A stretch of DNA of 64,000 nucleotides from Trissonchulus latispiculum (Eukaryota; Nematoda; Enoplea; Enoplida; Ironidae), in assembly GCA_030248195.1 (NCBI GenBank), contig JASAND010006544.1, forward strand, positions 21,001 through 85,000. Reading direction: 5' to 3'. The number at the start of each line of letters is the position of its first letter. The first letter of the stretch is position 1. A program made the translations under genes and the position numbers. The notes beneath the pieces were generated by a model, which did not search any database, had not been told where the DNA came from, and saw nothing but the letters and a program-made list of their open reading frames with translations. Shown piece by piece: positions 11,776 to 22,068 of the stretch.

Positions 11776-12260
11776 AAGCGTTCTATAGATTTGTACAGTT
11801 TACCCCTTAAATATAATCCCAAACGTTTCAGTGGTGCTACGTTGAGATTGTTGCAAGCATTTTGCAATGGTCGTATAGTACGTCTTGGTGCTAATAATGT
11901 TAATAAAGCCTATGAAACTCTTAACGAGTGTGCTGAGTTTTTGAGTAGGTTAGGATATATTGTACAACCGTGGGAACCCAAAATACAAAATATTGCAGGC
12001 ACTTGCGACATAGGGAGAAAGCTCGACTTGTCTTGGCTCTATAATTACTTGAAACATGGATATGCTTTGAATTTCACCCGCGATTACACTTACAATACAA
12101 TTACACAATTACACAATTACAATTACACTTGAATTGAAGGTTGCTAGCACTGCATTAATTCTCTATTCTGGAAACTAGAAATAAATCACTAGAGCAACTA
12201 CATCGCTCACATAGCGAATTACTAAAAGTTATAAATTTATATACTTATGTATACTATGTA
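11740..12260 (+). pseudogene. TBP-like (TATA-binding protein) ORF, decayed
   Basis: The first 130 codons (11740-12132) align by eye with the TBP saddle. NIVNLIVTTDF is at the start of repeat 1, then the invariant YNPKRF, a C-N-G-R-I-V-R-L-G-A block equivalent to the SGK-x-V-x-TGAK loop, and KIQNIAGTCDIG at the start of repeat 2 (family: KIQNMVGSCDV). After the frame closes, another frame at 12135-12230 continues with ASTALILYSGN, the expected repeat-2 strand. Stops at about 12177 and 12183 and the phase change show decay. Host TBP is far more conserved, so this is a diverged TBP-like protein, as carried by some large DNA viruses. It would act as a transcription factor for viral or host promoters. 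Confidence 0.75.
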
Positions 12261-12309
12261 TACTTAGTTAACTATACAAAACCGAAAAACTGCACTGCTT
12301 TGTGGGGCA

Positions 12310-12600
12310 ATGTATGACCTAGACTCTCCGTTGTTTTTTGACATTAACTCGGATGAGGGTGCCGCTCCAATAGTCGAAAATGAAGGATTGCAAAATCGAT
12401 GTGAAGGAATTGAAGGTTCTAAGGCTTACCCTATGCACGAAAGTATTTACTGATACAATTTTGATGCCAAAGTTACTGTCTCTACAAACCGAAGAAAGCT
12501 TCATCTTCAAGCGTTCGGAACCAAACCTAATCTTGATTGGCAAAAAGGTTGAATGCATTTAAAAAATATCAGATGCCTAAATGTTTGTTTCTCGAATTAA
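12310..12600 (+). pseudogene. Unrecognised decayed ORF between TBP-like and capsid-like segments
   Basis: Beginning at the ATG near 12310 a frame reads an Asp/Glu-rich segment (DLDSPLFFDI, then SDEGAAPIVE) and stops near 12450; other phases continue to about 12560. Composition is protein-like. It may be the N-terminal part of the capsid-like gene that follows or a separate small viral gene. No motif was recognised. Confidence 0.3.
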
Positions 12601-12639
12601 GCTGAGTGATCAGGCACTGCTACAACATAACAAAATCTT

Positions 12640-13145
12640 AAATTCTACCTGATGCACATATCCAGTTCTGCGCTACGATATTTAGTGCAGTACAATTTCT
12701 ACTGGAGAACAAAATGTTGATTGGGTGCCTTATAGTGGCTCCCTTTCACGTCATGTGTACATTTTCATGGTGAGACAATCAGAATACAGTGGTTCTCTGC
12801 AGCATACTTCGTTTTGCTTTTTGGATTTTGGAGCACAAAAATCTGTTTATAAAAATGAAAAGCTTCTGCCACATTCAACACCACTGCAAACTCTTGGATA
12901 ATATATGTATCCGGATTTGTTTATGGAACGTCTTAGATGTTAAATAATCACAACATGGATAGGATTTAAATGGAATGACTGTAGAACAGGATTCTTCATT
13001 ATATGCGTGGATTTAACTCATGATCGTTCCGCTGACTGCAACTATATTAACCCAGAGGAGTATGGTACAGTAAGAGTTAGAGACTCTAAAGATGCTCTCG
13101 AGTGGGTTGGTTGTGGTGTTTTGTGTAGCTGAGTAAAATGTCCTC
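12640..13145 (+). pseudogene. Diverged double-jelly-roll major capsid protein, C-terminal remnant
   Basis: Across three phases the translation follows the C-terminal third of Polinton-type major capsid proteins in order. There is a YPVLRYDI segment (intact copy at 53.8 kb: YPIRKTKL), a Ser-Thr-Gly spacer, and YSGSLSRHVYIFMVR followed by EYSGS (intact: FTGQLPRRVLVAMVK, then FNGS). A region with YMYPDLFMERL comes next, and then GFFIICVDLTHDRSAD followed by YGTVRVR (intact: GYTIFAFDLISDN, then GDVSLRM). Several stops and frameshifts are present. It is clearly more diverged from the 53.8 kb capsid gene than two recent copies would be, so it represents another element or virus lineage. Confidence 0.55.
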
Positions 13146-13800
13146 ATCAAAATTTGATAAAAATATTAACCCATTCTGGAAAAAAGTATAAAAGTAATTT
13201 GAAAAACAATGATGTAAACAATAGAGATAGGCAAATTATAGTTGATTTTTCACTTTCAATTACCTTAGTCATCGCACTCTCTGTTATCATTTCACCAAAT
13301 ATAAACATCAATAGAGTCATTCGCAACAGTGACAATTGAGCTGTTGCCAAATAAAAGCGTAGCTGTTATTCAAAATGGAATGCGTAACGTTTTAATACTG
13401 AAGCGATTCTTCAAGTTACAAAACTTTATACGAGATTGTGCAAGACAGCAGTGCAACGTGAACGGAATAAAAAATTTGCTATGCCCGTATATGTAACAAC
13501 AATTCGACTGGAAATTATGTTCTGCCGATGACAAACAGATCATGTTTCGTTTGGTCGGCAAACCAACTCAGAAAAGATAAGATGTCCTTAGAATAATTGA
13601 GATATGATATGTTTGGTCAGCATGACAAAACAGCTTAGTCAGCATGACCGACTCTGTTCAGGTAATGCAGACTCGCATATATGCTTCCAATTTGGCAAAT
13701 CATTTCAGTTTCGAAGAGTATTTGTTGCTGGGTAATTTAAACTTTAAATTTGCATCAGTAACACTGCAACAATAACTACTGTCCTAATCAAGTAAATTAA
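13146..13800. other. No assignable gene; possible tail of the viral cluster
   Basis: Short frames of coding-like composition (13154-13339, and another phase at 13345-13560) follow the capsid-like segment on the same strand, but none is recognised. From 13600 to 13800 nothing is seen. Confidence 0.35.
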
Positions 13801-13806
13801 TTTATT
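13801..13806 (-). promoter_or_regulatory. Poly(A) signal AATAAA of the DEG/ENaC gene
   Basis: The minus strand reads AATAAA about 195 bases after the stop codon at 14003-14001, a suitable distance for a short 3' UTR. Confidence 0.5.
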
Positions 13807-14000
13807 ATGAACTGTTTAACATATATTCATCATTTTATAGTAATCCACTGTTGTCAACACACGAAATCTTCCCCGCCTTTTGGTAGTAATATGAATTGGT
13901 TTCAAGTATATATATCTGTTCAAACACAAAGTCAACAGACAATAAGTTAGTTAACGTATAATTTCCAAAACTCAAGAGTTCAGTTTTCTTGGATAATCTA

Positions 14001-14078
14001 CTATTTCATGAATTTAGAAATTATGTGTTCAATTCCAAGTGCCAATATCTGCATGCCAGCCATCATGGAATAGCCCAG
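14001..14078 (-). CDS. DEG/ENaC channel, last exon (TM2 and C-terminus)
   Basis: The final 25 codons and stop of a degenerin/epithelial sodium channel family subunit. The intron ends in a strong acceptor (CTTGTTTTCAG). The exon begins in phase 0 with LGYSMMAG, continuing the GGTMGVW of the preceding exon. Together they form the family's pre-TM2 and TM2 region, with the selectivity-filter G-x-S present as G-Y-S. A hydrophobic helix follows (QILALGIEHI), then a short basic cytoplasmic tail (FMK, stop TAG at 14003-14001). The intron to the previous exon is only 208 bp, in contrast to the 21-kb introns upstream. Reading and splice phases make this the best-supported host exon pair in the window. 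Confidence 0.88.
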   Translation of the reverse strand: MGYSMMAGMQILALGIEHIISKFMK

Positions 14079-14286
14079 CTGAAAACAAGAGATAATGGTT
14101 TCAGAAATAAACAGTAAAACGTAGAAAACCCATTCGGTTCCTAAATTCCCTTGGACGTATTGTATTCTTTTTACGATGCTTTTTTCAGTGATCCGGAAAC
14201 TTTCTAAATTTCAAGGTACACTAGATACACAAACTAATGAATAAAATCTAGTCTCTAATTTCAAAGCAGTTTCACTGTGGGATTAC

Positions 14287-14428
14287 CCATACTCCCATCG
14301 TTCCACCAATCTGTGAAATAACCGTGGCAAGATCAACTTTAATCACATCCTGAAGAACATCCACTGTCAATCGTTTGTAGAACAAGTGCAGGACAGTTCT
14401 TTGTGAACCATTCACAGGATTCTTTAGT
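14287..14428 (-). CDS. DEG/ENaC channel, penultimate exon (palm to pre-TM2)
   Basis: A 142-base exon between GTTATTAG and a GTAATCCC donor. It encodes the conserved stretch just outside the membrane: a beta-strand with LHLFYKRLTVD (family: L-x-V-Y-F/Y-x-x-L), an acidic/hydrophobic linker, and ISQIGGTMGVW, the diagnostic IGG-x-x-G-L/V-W pre-TM2 motif. Its first base completes an Arg codon split by the 35828 donor, and its last codon is complete, matching the phase-0 start of the final exon. The family forms trimeric amiloride-type cation channels in the plasma membrane. Confidence 0.9.
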
Positions 14429-15270
14429 CTAATAACAAATGAACAGATTAAACAATTTACTCATGTTTGTTGACGTTTTTTACTTTCGCTGAAACTTGTA
14501 ATGGGTAAACAAGATTAGCGCTGCTAATGCTTGTGAATTTTATTTTTGAGTTTCGATTTGAAACAAAACTGGTATCCCCACTTCATCAATCATCCTCATG
14601 TATTTTCTCGAAATAAAGACCGGACTTCGTGTAAATTTATGAAACTATGTGCAGGTTCAGGTCTAAGGTGTGTGACGCTAAAAACTAATTCAGACCCTAA
14701 TCTCCTCTAACCTACTGGAACGAAATGTACAAAGTAATTTTATTAGTAACTCAACAGTAGGCCAAAATACAAATGACTTCAAAAATAAAAACAGTTATTC
14801 CAATATAACGCCAAGGATTTCACATACGACAACCAGAAGCACTTCAAGGTAATGGCGGACACAATGGGAACACTAACTTCCCCCTAGTACACGATCCTAA
14901 CTAACTGCCAAAAACTAGTTCCTAACAGAGACTTATATAGTGGAAAACAATCGATAAAGCCAACCCTACACATTAGTAAAGAATGATTGATTGTTATCAC
15001 GTCAAAATGTAACTTGAAACATCTGTCATTTTAAATACTAATTCTCTTATCAGAATTACATCCCAAAACTACAGTATTACTATTTTTGTACATGTATAGC
15101 CAACTTCACAAACAAAACTTAGACTTATTGTAGAATTACTGTAAAAATACTGTAGGATTACTGTAAAAATCTATGGATTACTGTAATTTTGACCTCTTAG
15201 GCTTAGGCTTAACTCGTCTGACTGACTGATATTCCACACTAGCTTTGAAATATATAATGGACTAACATTC
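14429..15270. other. Intronic sequence, no gene seen
   Basis: Start of the 21.4-kb intron of the channel gene (as numbered on the plus strand). Plain A+T-rich sequence. Confidence 0.6.
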
Positions 15271-15273
15271 ATC

Positions 15274-15850
15274 TTATGCTCTGCAATACTCGGAGGCGTT
15301 GGGATACAAGAAGAGCCGTGAAGGGGGCGATAGCGGATACAATGAATGTCCAATTGTGTAGTGTCCCTGATGACCCAGCCAGATCCCTTCTTCAGAAAGT
15401 TCGTACCGTACCATTAATTATACGTCGTTTGAAGATGATCTGGACTGTACTGGAATTAATTTCCCTGTTACCTTCAAAGATATTCTCAGTTCGAAAAGCT
15501 CAACAATATTTCAATTAACATTTATGCAGAGCAGGAGATGAATGTTGCTCCACAATATATTTCAAAGCTAGTCCGCAAACGACATGTGGACTTGTTACTA
15601 CTGGAACTACTACTGTTACGAGAAACAAAGCAAGCATCATTATTATTGGAGCTCTGTGGGAAGTCGTTTACCCACAAAAGAAATTTTCGAGACATCAACG
15701 TGAAGTTCATCAGCAGATAAGACGATTCAATTATCCTATCTGTCATCAGGGACATTACACAATTGGACATTCATTGTATCCGCAATCGCCCCCTTCACGG
15801 CTCTTCTTGTATCCCAACGCCTCCGAATATTGCAGAGCAGGAGATGAATG
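15274..15850. repeat. Inverted repeat of about 100 bp within the polB 5' region
   Basis: The sequence from about 15276 (CTCTGCAATACTCGGAGGCG) to 15375 is repeated in inverse orientation at about 15742-15842 with few differences. A related stretch around GCAGGAGATGAATGTT is present twice in direct orientation (near 15533 and 15838). This looks like a small local inversion-duplication within the decayed polB. Confidence 0.8.
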
Positions 15851-16922
15851 TTAGTCCATTATATATATATATATCAAAGCTAGTCCGCAAACGACATGTG
15901 GACTTGTTACTACTGGAGAAACGAAACAAGCATTATTATTGTTTGATAAAGAGCTTGGACAGACTGTTGTCGAAAGACTGTATGAACACAGGAAGTACTT
16001 TTGTCCTCGATGTTTGATACCATGCTATTCTGAAGAGAAACGGAAAAAGCACATTGACAGATGCAAGAAGAACAAACCGTTCCAGAATTGTAATACCAGA
16101 AGATAAGTGGCTACACTTCAGGAACATGCACAAGATGCTAAGGACTCCATATATCATGTATGCAGACATTAAATGCATATTGGAGAAGGTGGCTAGTTGT
16201 CAGCCTGGTACCAACAAGTCATTTACAACACCCTACCAGCTTCATACCCCCTGCTGGTATGGCCTACAGGACATTTTTGACAGTTGTGAACGGGAAAGGA
16301 AGGTTGGAACTCATACGGTCTACAGAGGGAAAGACTGTTTGAAGATGTTTTTGCAGGTACTCATAACAAAATGTGAAAATTATTAAAACAAATTTTCTAT
16401 TGTAGAGCCCATGAGTCTATCACCGGATCAACAGCATCAACACAACAATGCTAATGTTTGCTATCTATACAAAAACGAACTGCAGGAGGAAGCGGTCAGG
16501 GATCATTGCCACCTCTGTGGCAGGTTCCGTGGCTCAGCTCATTTAGAGTCTAACCTAGCACTCCGACTCAGCTGAGACATTGTTGTTGGCATACACAATC
16601 TCAGGAGATGTGCTGGACATTTAATATTGCAACAAATTGGGTCTATTGCTCAGGAGTATCAACTGAAACTTGACTGTATACCGAAAGGGATGGAAGACTA
16701 CCTGAGCTTCGCCCTAAAGAGCAAGAAGCCTGAAGAGGAGCCTGGATGGAAAATCAAGTTTATCGACACTTGTCAACTAATGTCTAGTTCTTTGAAGTCC
16801 CTAACAGCTAACTTGGGAAGGATGAGAAAAATAAATTCGAATGCATGAAAATGTACTTCACTGTAGAGAGTCTTCATATGCTTCAACGCAAAGGAGTATA
16901 TCCCTATGAGTATATGCACTCC
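15425..16922 (+). pseudogene. polB: Polinton-type protein-primed DNA polymerase B, N-terminal and exonuclease part (copy A)
   Basis: In several phases the plus strand reads the order expected for the polB of Polintons and adintoviruses. There is a GINFPVTFKDI segment near 15450, KLVRKRHVDLLLL (twice because of a local duplication), and a zinc-binding-like cluster CPRCLIPC then KKHIDRC near 16000. YIMYADIKCILEK follows near 16160, then a YRGKDCLKMFL segment, VRDHCHLCGRFRG near 16500, IKFIDTCQLM near 16765, and RKGVYPYEYM at about 16890. The exonuclease I motif is normally YADFE; here the catalytic Glu is replaced by Lys. Stops and frameshifts are scattered. The gene is cut after YPYEYM by an inserted repeat and resumes at about 17545. 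Confidence 0.85.
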
Positions 16923-17344
16923 AGGGGGCAGTTTCATAAAACTTCTCGAGTTCCGGAATCCGCAACTTGAGGCTTCAGGTACTCGAGACCTGACATCTCA
17001 AGTGTTGCATAAAATTTCCCAAGTTCTCAAGTTCTCGAGTTCTCGAGTTGCAAGTCTGTAGTAGCCTGCAAGTTCTCAAGTCAAAATTGAACCGAGAACT
17101 TGAGTCTCAAGTTTCCTAGTAGCTAATAACACACCCATTAACGCATGCGTAGAGTACCTATCGTTATGGTAAACTGACCTCAAGTTGCAAGTTCTCGAGT
17201 CTAATACGTGTTTCATGAAAGTTCTCACGTAATACTGTTTCAGGTTCTCGAGTACTTGATCTTGAAGTCCCAAGTTCTCAAGCAGGCTTGCAAGTTGAGT
17301 TAGTTTTCTCGAGCTTGCGGAAAATATCCATGAAACACTTGAGA
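16923..17344. mobile_element. Short inserted element rich in AAGTTCTCGAGT repeats
   Basis: The polB reading stops abruptly at 16922, and about 420 bp follow in which CAAGTTCTCGAGT and its inverse occur about fifteen times. The outer ends are inversely similar (GGCAGTTTCATAAAACTTC on the left; on the right a CATGAAACACTTGAG stretch), suggesting short terminal inverted repeats of a non-autonomous element. It is followed directly by a TTAA-family fragment. Confidence 0.6.
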
Positions 17345-17532
17345 TCCGCACTATTTTGCACGGAAACTTTTCGCTATTTTTTGCTAATGTCCCTAGTTTC
17401 GTAAGCTAATTTGAATGTCCTAGTTATAAGTTTTAAAACGATGTATAAAACTCATTCCAACTCCCAAAATTGCAAAAGTTATAGTGTTTTAAAAAATACC
17501 CCAAAAGCACTGCACAAAAGGACACAAGCACC
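17345..17532 (+). mobile_element. TTAA-type element, copy 2 (3' fragment)
   Basis: About 190 bp matching one end of the 42737-43776 element (AAAACGATGTATAAA, then CCAACTCCCAAAATTGC, then GCACTGCACAAAAGGACAC), ending precisely at TTAA (17533-17536). The other end is lost at the junction with the preceding repeat. polB coding resumes right after it. Confidence 0.8.
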
Positions 17533-17544
17533 TTAAAATAACTG

Positions 17545-18198
17545 GAATTGTACTGGAACTACTACAAGACCCCGATATGTATTCGAGGCTGGGATACGCG
17601 GTGGGATTTCAATGATCTCCCACCGCCATGCTAACGCCAATAATTCTCTAATCCCAAATTATGACTCTTCCCTCCCTAATTCTTGGGTAATGTACTTAGC
17701 CGCTAATAATTTATATGGCTGGGCTATGTCACAAACACTCCGGTTAAGGACTTTGAATGGAGGGACGGTTTTGGGAACATTGATTGATTACGGCAACACA
17801 TGGACCAGGAAACAGACTATGTGCTAGAGGTTGACTTGGACTATCCCAAACATCTACATGACTCACAATTCGTATCTCTTGGTTCCCGAAAAACTGACAA
17901 TTACTGATGAAATGTTGTCTCCCTATGCCCCCAAGCCGAAGACAGACTTAACGATATGCTCTGGAAAAGTTGAAAAATTGGTCCCTAATCTTCTACCCAA
18001 GAAAAACTGTATTGTCCACTACGCTAACCTGAAGCAATACTTGACACTGGGTCTTCAACTGACAAAGGTTCTTCGCGTCTTGAAATTTACCCAGAAGCCA
18101 TGGATGCAACCCTATATCCTGTTCAACACGGAGAAAAGGAAACATGCAAAGAGCGAGATGTGCTAGAGCTTGACTTGGACTATCCCCAACACCTACAT
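17545..18198 (+). pseudogene. polB: polB copy A, polymerase N-terminal part
   Basis: Reading resumes with GIRGGISMIS, then MYLAANNLYGWAMSQ (family: YLDANNLYGWAM; the motif-A Asp is replaced by Ala). LTITDEMLSPYA follows, then YANLKQYLTLGLQLTKV and LKFTQKPW, all hallmarks of Polinton polB. Loss of the metal-binding Asp of motif A would abolish polymerase activity. The stretch from about 17818 to 18163 is tandemly repeated: a second copy begins at 18164 and, after a 3.1-kb transposon, continues at 21293. Confidence 0.85.
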
Positions 18199-21100
18199 CC
18201 GTGTACTTTATTTGCTCAAAAATGTGCGCAATGACACACTTTTTTCTGAAATGAGCAAAAATCTTGGGATTGTGGGCATGCGTGCGCACTTTTATCCAGT
18301 GAAAGGACATGGGAAATTACTGAAATCAATCATTCTATATATATGCAAGAAAAAATTACGTGGGTCTCAATTTAACCGGTAACCGGTTCTCAGTAACCGC
18401 TAAGAAGTAGAACCGTTTGCCTGGGCCTGATACTGATTAATGCTCATTTGGCATAGGCATTGTTTTTAGATACGTGTATATACATGCCCTAGTACAGTAT
18501 AGCATTCAGTGCAGTGCTGTTATTCTACTAGTTTTACTAGTACAGTATGGCATGCTTCTACTGTACTAGTACATTGTAGCAGCAGGGGTTGTAGGAGCTC
18601 CTATATAAAACCCACCAGTCTAATGCTGTCAAATTAATGGGGTTATTGTTAGTTTGTTAGTCATTGTTAGTTTACTGTTAAAATAATTGATACTACGCTT
18701 GCTTGGTTGCAGAGGAAGACAATTTCAAAATTCTAATGCTTTTATTTTAAGTATTAATTTGGAAGTAAAAGCTAAGTTTTTGTCTAAAACTAGACACTGT
18801 CAAATTTTAGCATCCAAAATCACAAAATCCCCTAAAAATGTCAGCCGAATTCTGTATTGTGTAATCAATGCAAACTCACTTGCAAAAATATGAATTTTTA
18901 ATTCTGAATTTTGAAAGAGGACACTGCTAGATGGATAACAAAAGGAAAAATTACAGCAGATTTAATAATATACATATGAACTGTTTGTCAAGAAAAGATC
19001 AGAACATGCTTCCATGTATTTATAGCTAAGAAATGGGATTAATAAGGTATAGATCTCTACTAACATATAGAGACAGAAACTGAATCTGTATAAATACAGC
19101 AATTTCGGAGTTGACTGTGAAACTAACTTTAACCCTTTAAGGTCGGAAGAGCCAGATGGCCCAAGTGGCGATCTTCGACATCTTTTTTTGGGACAGGGTC
19201 TGGTATGGTTACCGGTTGGCAGTATGGGCACTTGCTCCTTTTCTTTTCTCCAATACATCCACCCTATTTTGGGAGAATATTTCCACACCTGCTAGAAAAA
19301 TTCAGGCCTTCCGCCGAGATGAAAATTTTTATGATTTCAAGTCCTGTTCATGCGCTACATTCAAACGAATCCTGAGCTGGCTGTAGCTCGTCGGCAGAAA
19401 AATTGTTCTGCCATGTGATACGGGAGGTGATGTGCATTGAAATGACGTACGTACACATTACTCCGTCTGAGAATCAACTCTTGAACCTACATAGAAATTA
19501 CTTGCTTTTCGCCAATGAAAGTTTAGCAAACATTCGTAATTTTCCCGACTTTGAGCGTGTGATCTTCTAGCTTTTTCTGTGTGCATCGAGGACCTTTCAA
19601 TGCTAAACTATGAAATGTAGAGCAAATAATTCTCTATCGATTGGTGGCAGTCCCATCTCTGTAGGTGCTTCCAGTAAAACATGCAACCAAAAATGTGAAA
19701 TCAGTCATTTTCAACCGGTAGTCCTGAGGAAATTCAGGCATTAAAGCGTTAAGGTGCGAAGTGAACAAAACTGAAATTAGAATCAATTTACAAAAACTGA
19801 AACTACTATCAATTTCCAGCTCAAATTGAAACTTTTTTAAAATTGGAGCTGAAGCTAAAAACAGAAATAATTGAAATTTCCACTAAACAGGACTTCCCTA
19901 CTCGTTATAATACGTGAACTAATACGGCAGCATTAAAATAAGAGTTAATATTAATCAGTTTAATCTATATATGTGCGGTTGTCACACTCTTGGTTAATAT
20001 GGTGACATCTTAATTATGGCGTATGATGGTACCTTAATTACGAAGGAAACCCCATAGACAAGAGTGCATAATTGCACTATTATTAAGAAGAAGAGTAAGC
20101 CGCTAAAGGGCTTCTCTTCTTGGCATTGCGTAACAGTGCTCCGACCAGAATACGCGAATGTTCCCCGTTTGGGTGGGGGTCGACCAGATCAACAAAGCAT
20201 ACCCCCCTCCGTTCGGTGGGGGGCTAGCCAGCCGCCAATCAGGTTGCAGAAACCCCCCTCCGTTTGGTGGGGGGTAGAGCAGAGGATTACGGTAGTTTTT
20301 GTTCTATTCTAAAATGGGTCCCCGTTTGGGGGGGGTCGCTGAAAGAGGTCCCCGTTTGGGGGGGTCACAAAAAGTGGTCCCCGATTGGGGGGGGGTCACA
20401 AAAAGTGGTCCCCGTTTGGGGGTGGTCGCCGACATCCAATCAGAATGAGGCAAACAGCCTGCTTGAGCGACCGCCCCCCCCAAACGGGGACCTCTTTCAG
20501 CCAACCCCCCACCAAACGGAGGGGGGTATGCTTGTCGACCCCCCCCAAACGGGGTAACATTCGCGTATTGTGGTCGGAGCACCGTTACGCAATGCCACGA
20601 AGAGGAGCCCTCTAGTGGCTTACTCTTCTTCTAATATATAGAAGAAAATCATGGACTCTTGCCATAGATTTTGTAACATCAGTAAGGAAGATTCTATCAC
20701 TGATGCTCGCCAGTCGGGGAAAACGTTGTATTACACTATGGGAGAAGTAAATGCTAAACTGTACTAGTACAGTATAGCATGCCATACTGCCATACGTAGA
20801 GCATGCCATGCCATACATACTGCTACTACAATGCCGCACTGTACTGAATCCTATATTGTGCTACGATATACACACGTGACTATACTCAAGCAGGGCTGAA
20901 AGCTTTATATATTTTAAACGCGGTTTTTCACAACTGTTCGAAACAATTTAAATTAGGAATGCGCAGGGCTGGAACCTGTCAATCAGTGAGTCCAAAATGA
21001 GAAATTTAATTGTTGTTTTGAAGATTTCAAGTTTCACCGAAATGTGAACCTAACATGCTGTTTATTTTTGATTTTTATACAATGCTGCAGGAAAAACGGA

Positions 21101-21292
21101 AAGATTAGTGATATCAACTGTCCCTCTGAAGAGTCTAGAGAGGCTACACAATAATTGGCAGGTAGAAAACCGCAATTTTTAGTTAAATTATGGCGTTTTT
21201 CTGTTATGCGCACATTCTCAATACAATGCGCAAAAAATTTTGGGGCAGTGCGCAGAAGAGCGCAAAAGTGTCCGAGCAAAACAAAAACACTG
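18199..21292. mobile_element. hAT-like element inserted in polB, 3.1 kb
   Basis: The second polB repeat is split exactly here. Flanks are ACCTACAT (18191-18198) and ATCTACAT (21293-21300), an 8-bp target duplication with one change. The ends are imperfect inverted repeats: CCGTGTACTTTATTTGCTC on the left and, inverted, CAGTGTTTTTGTTTTGCTC on the right, each followed by G/C-rich TGCGC repeats. An 8-bp duplication with CAGTG-type ends fits the hAT superfamily. No transposase frame remains. A nested G-rich MITE lies at about 20050-20675. Confidence 0.7.
20050..20675. mobile_element. MITE with long inverted repeats and CCCCGTTTGGGGG palindromes
   Basis: The left arm from about 20050 and the right arm to about 20675 are inverted copies for more than 110 bp (for example AGAAGAAGAGTAAGCC and TGCGTAACAGTGCTCCGACCA). 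The centre is an array of roughly ten units with GTCCCCGTTTGGGGG or its inverse, period about 30-40 bp, in both orientations. Open frames here are products of the array. The exact borders and target duplication are blurred. Confidence 0.8.
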
Positions 21293-22068
21293 ATCTACAT
21301 GACTCTCACAATTCGTATCCCTTGGCTCCTGAAAAACTGACAACTACTGATGAAATGTTGTCTCCCTATGCTTCCAAGCTGAAGACAGACTTAACGATAT
21401 GCTCTGGAAAAGTTGAAAAATTGGTCCTAATCTCCTACCCAAGAAAACACTATATTGTCTACTACGCTAACCTGAAGCAATACTTGACACTTGGTCTTCA
21501 TCTGACAAAGGTTCATCGCATCTTGAAATTTACTCAGGAGCCGTAGATACAACCCTACATCCTGTTCAACACGGAGAAAAGGAAACATGCAAAGAGCCAA
21601 TTTGAGAAGGACCAGTACAAGCTCCTCAATAATGACGTTTTGGGAAAACAATGGAAAACGTCAGAGCGTATCAATTGGTTACTGACGCTAAGAAACATGA
21701 TAAACTCGTTTCTATCCTCGATGTTATCGCTCTACTATATTTTCTGACGACTTAGTTGCTGTTTCTATGAAACGGGTGACAGTAGAATTATGTAAGCCTA
21801 TATGTGGGATTTAATGTTTTGGACTTGTCTAAGTATTTAATGTATGATTTTCACTAACTATGTTGTACCAAAATTAATAGAAACGTAACATTGTTATTTA
21901 CGGATACTGATAGCTTATGTTATAGTATTACTACAGATGATGTATATAACGATATGATTAATGATATTGCTCAATTTGATACAAGTGAAGTGATTATCCA
22001 AAGGATCACCTTTTGCACTCAACATAAAACAAAAAGATGTTGGGTAAAATGAAGGATGAAACTATTGG
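21293..22068 (+). pseudogene. polB: polB copy A, polymerase core part (motif C region)
   Basis: After the hAT-like insertion the sequence continues as the second tandem copy (LTTTDEMLSPYA, YANLKQYLTLGL, LKFTQEP). It then proceeds into unduplicated polB: a FEKDQYKLLNND block near 21600, a region with MKRVTVELCKPIYVG-like text around 21770, and the motif-C block with FTDTDSL around 21900 (both Asp residues readable). A TTDDVYNDMI segment follows, then KMLGKMKDETIG where a MITE interrupts. Many frameshifts are present. Confidence 0.85.

Noticed and set aside
15936..16178. Minus-strand frame overlapping polB
   Set aside because: Antisense shadow of the polB exonuclease segment.
20300..20560. Regularly spaced repeats considered as a CRISPR array
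   Set aside because: Repeats occur in both orientations within inverted arms of a MITE, spacers are short and similar, and the genome is eukaryotic.
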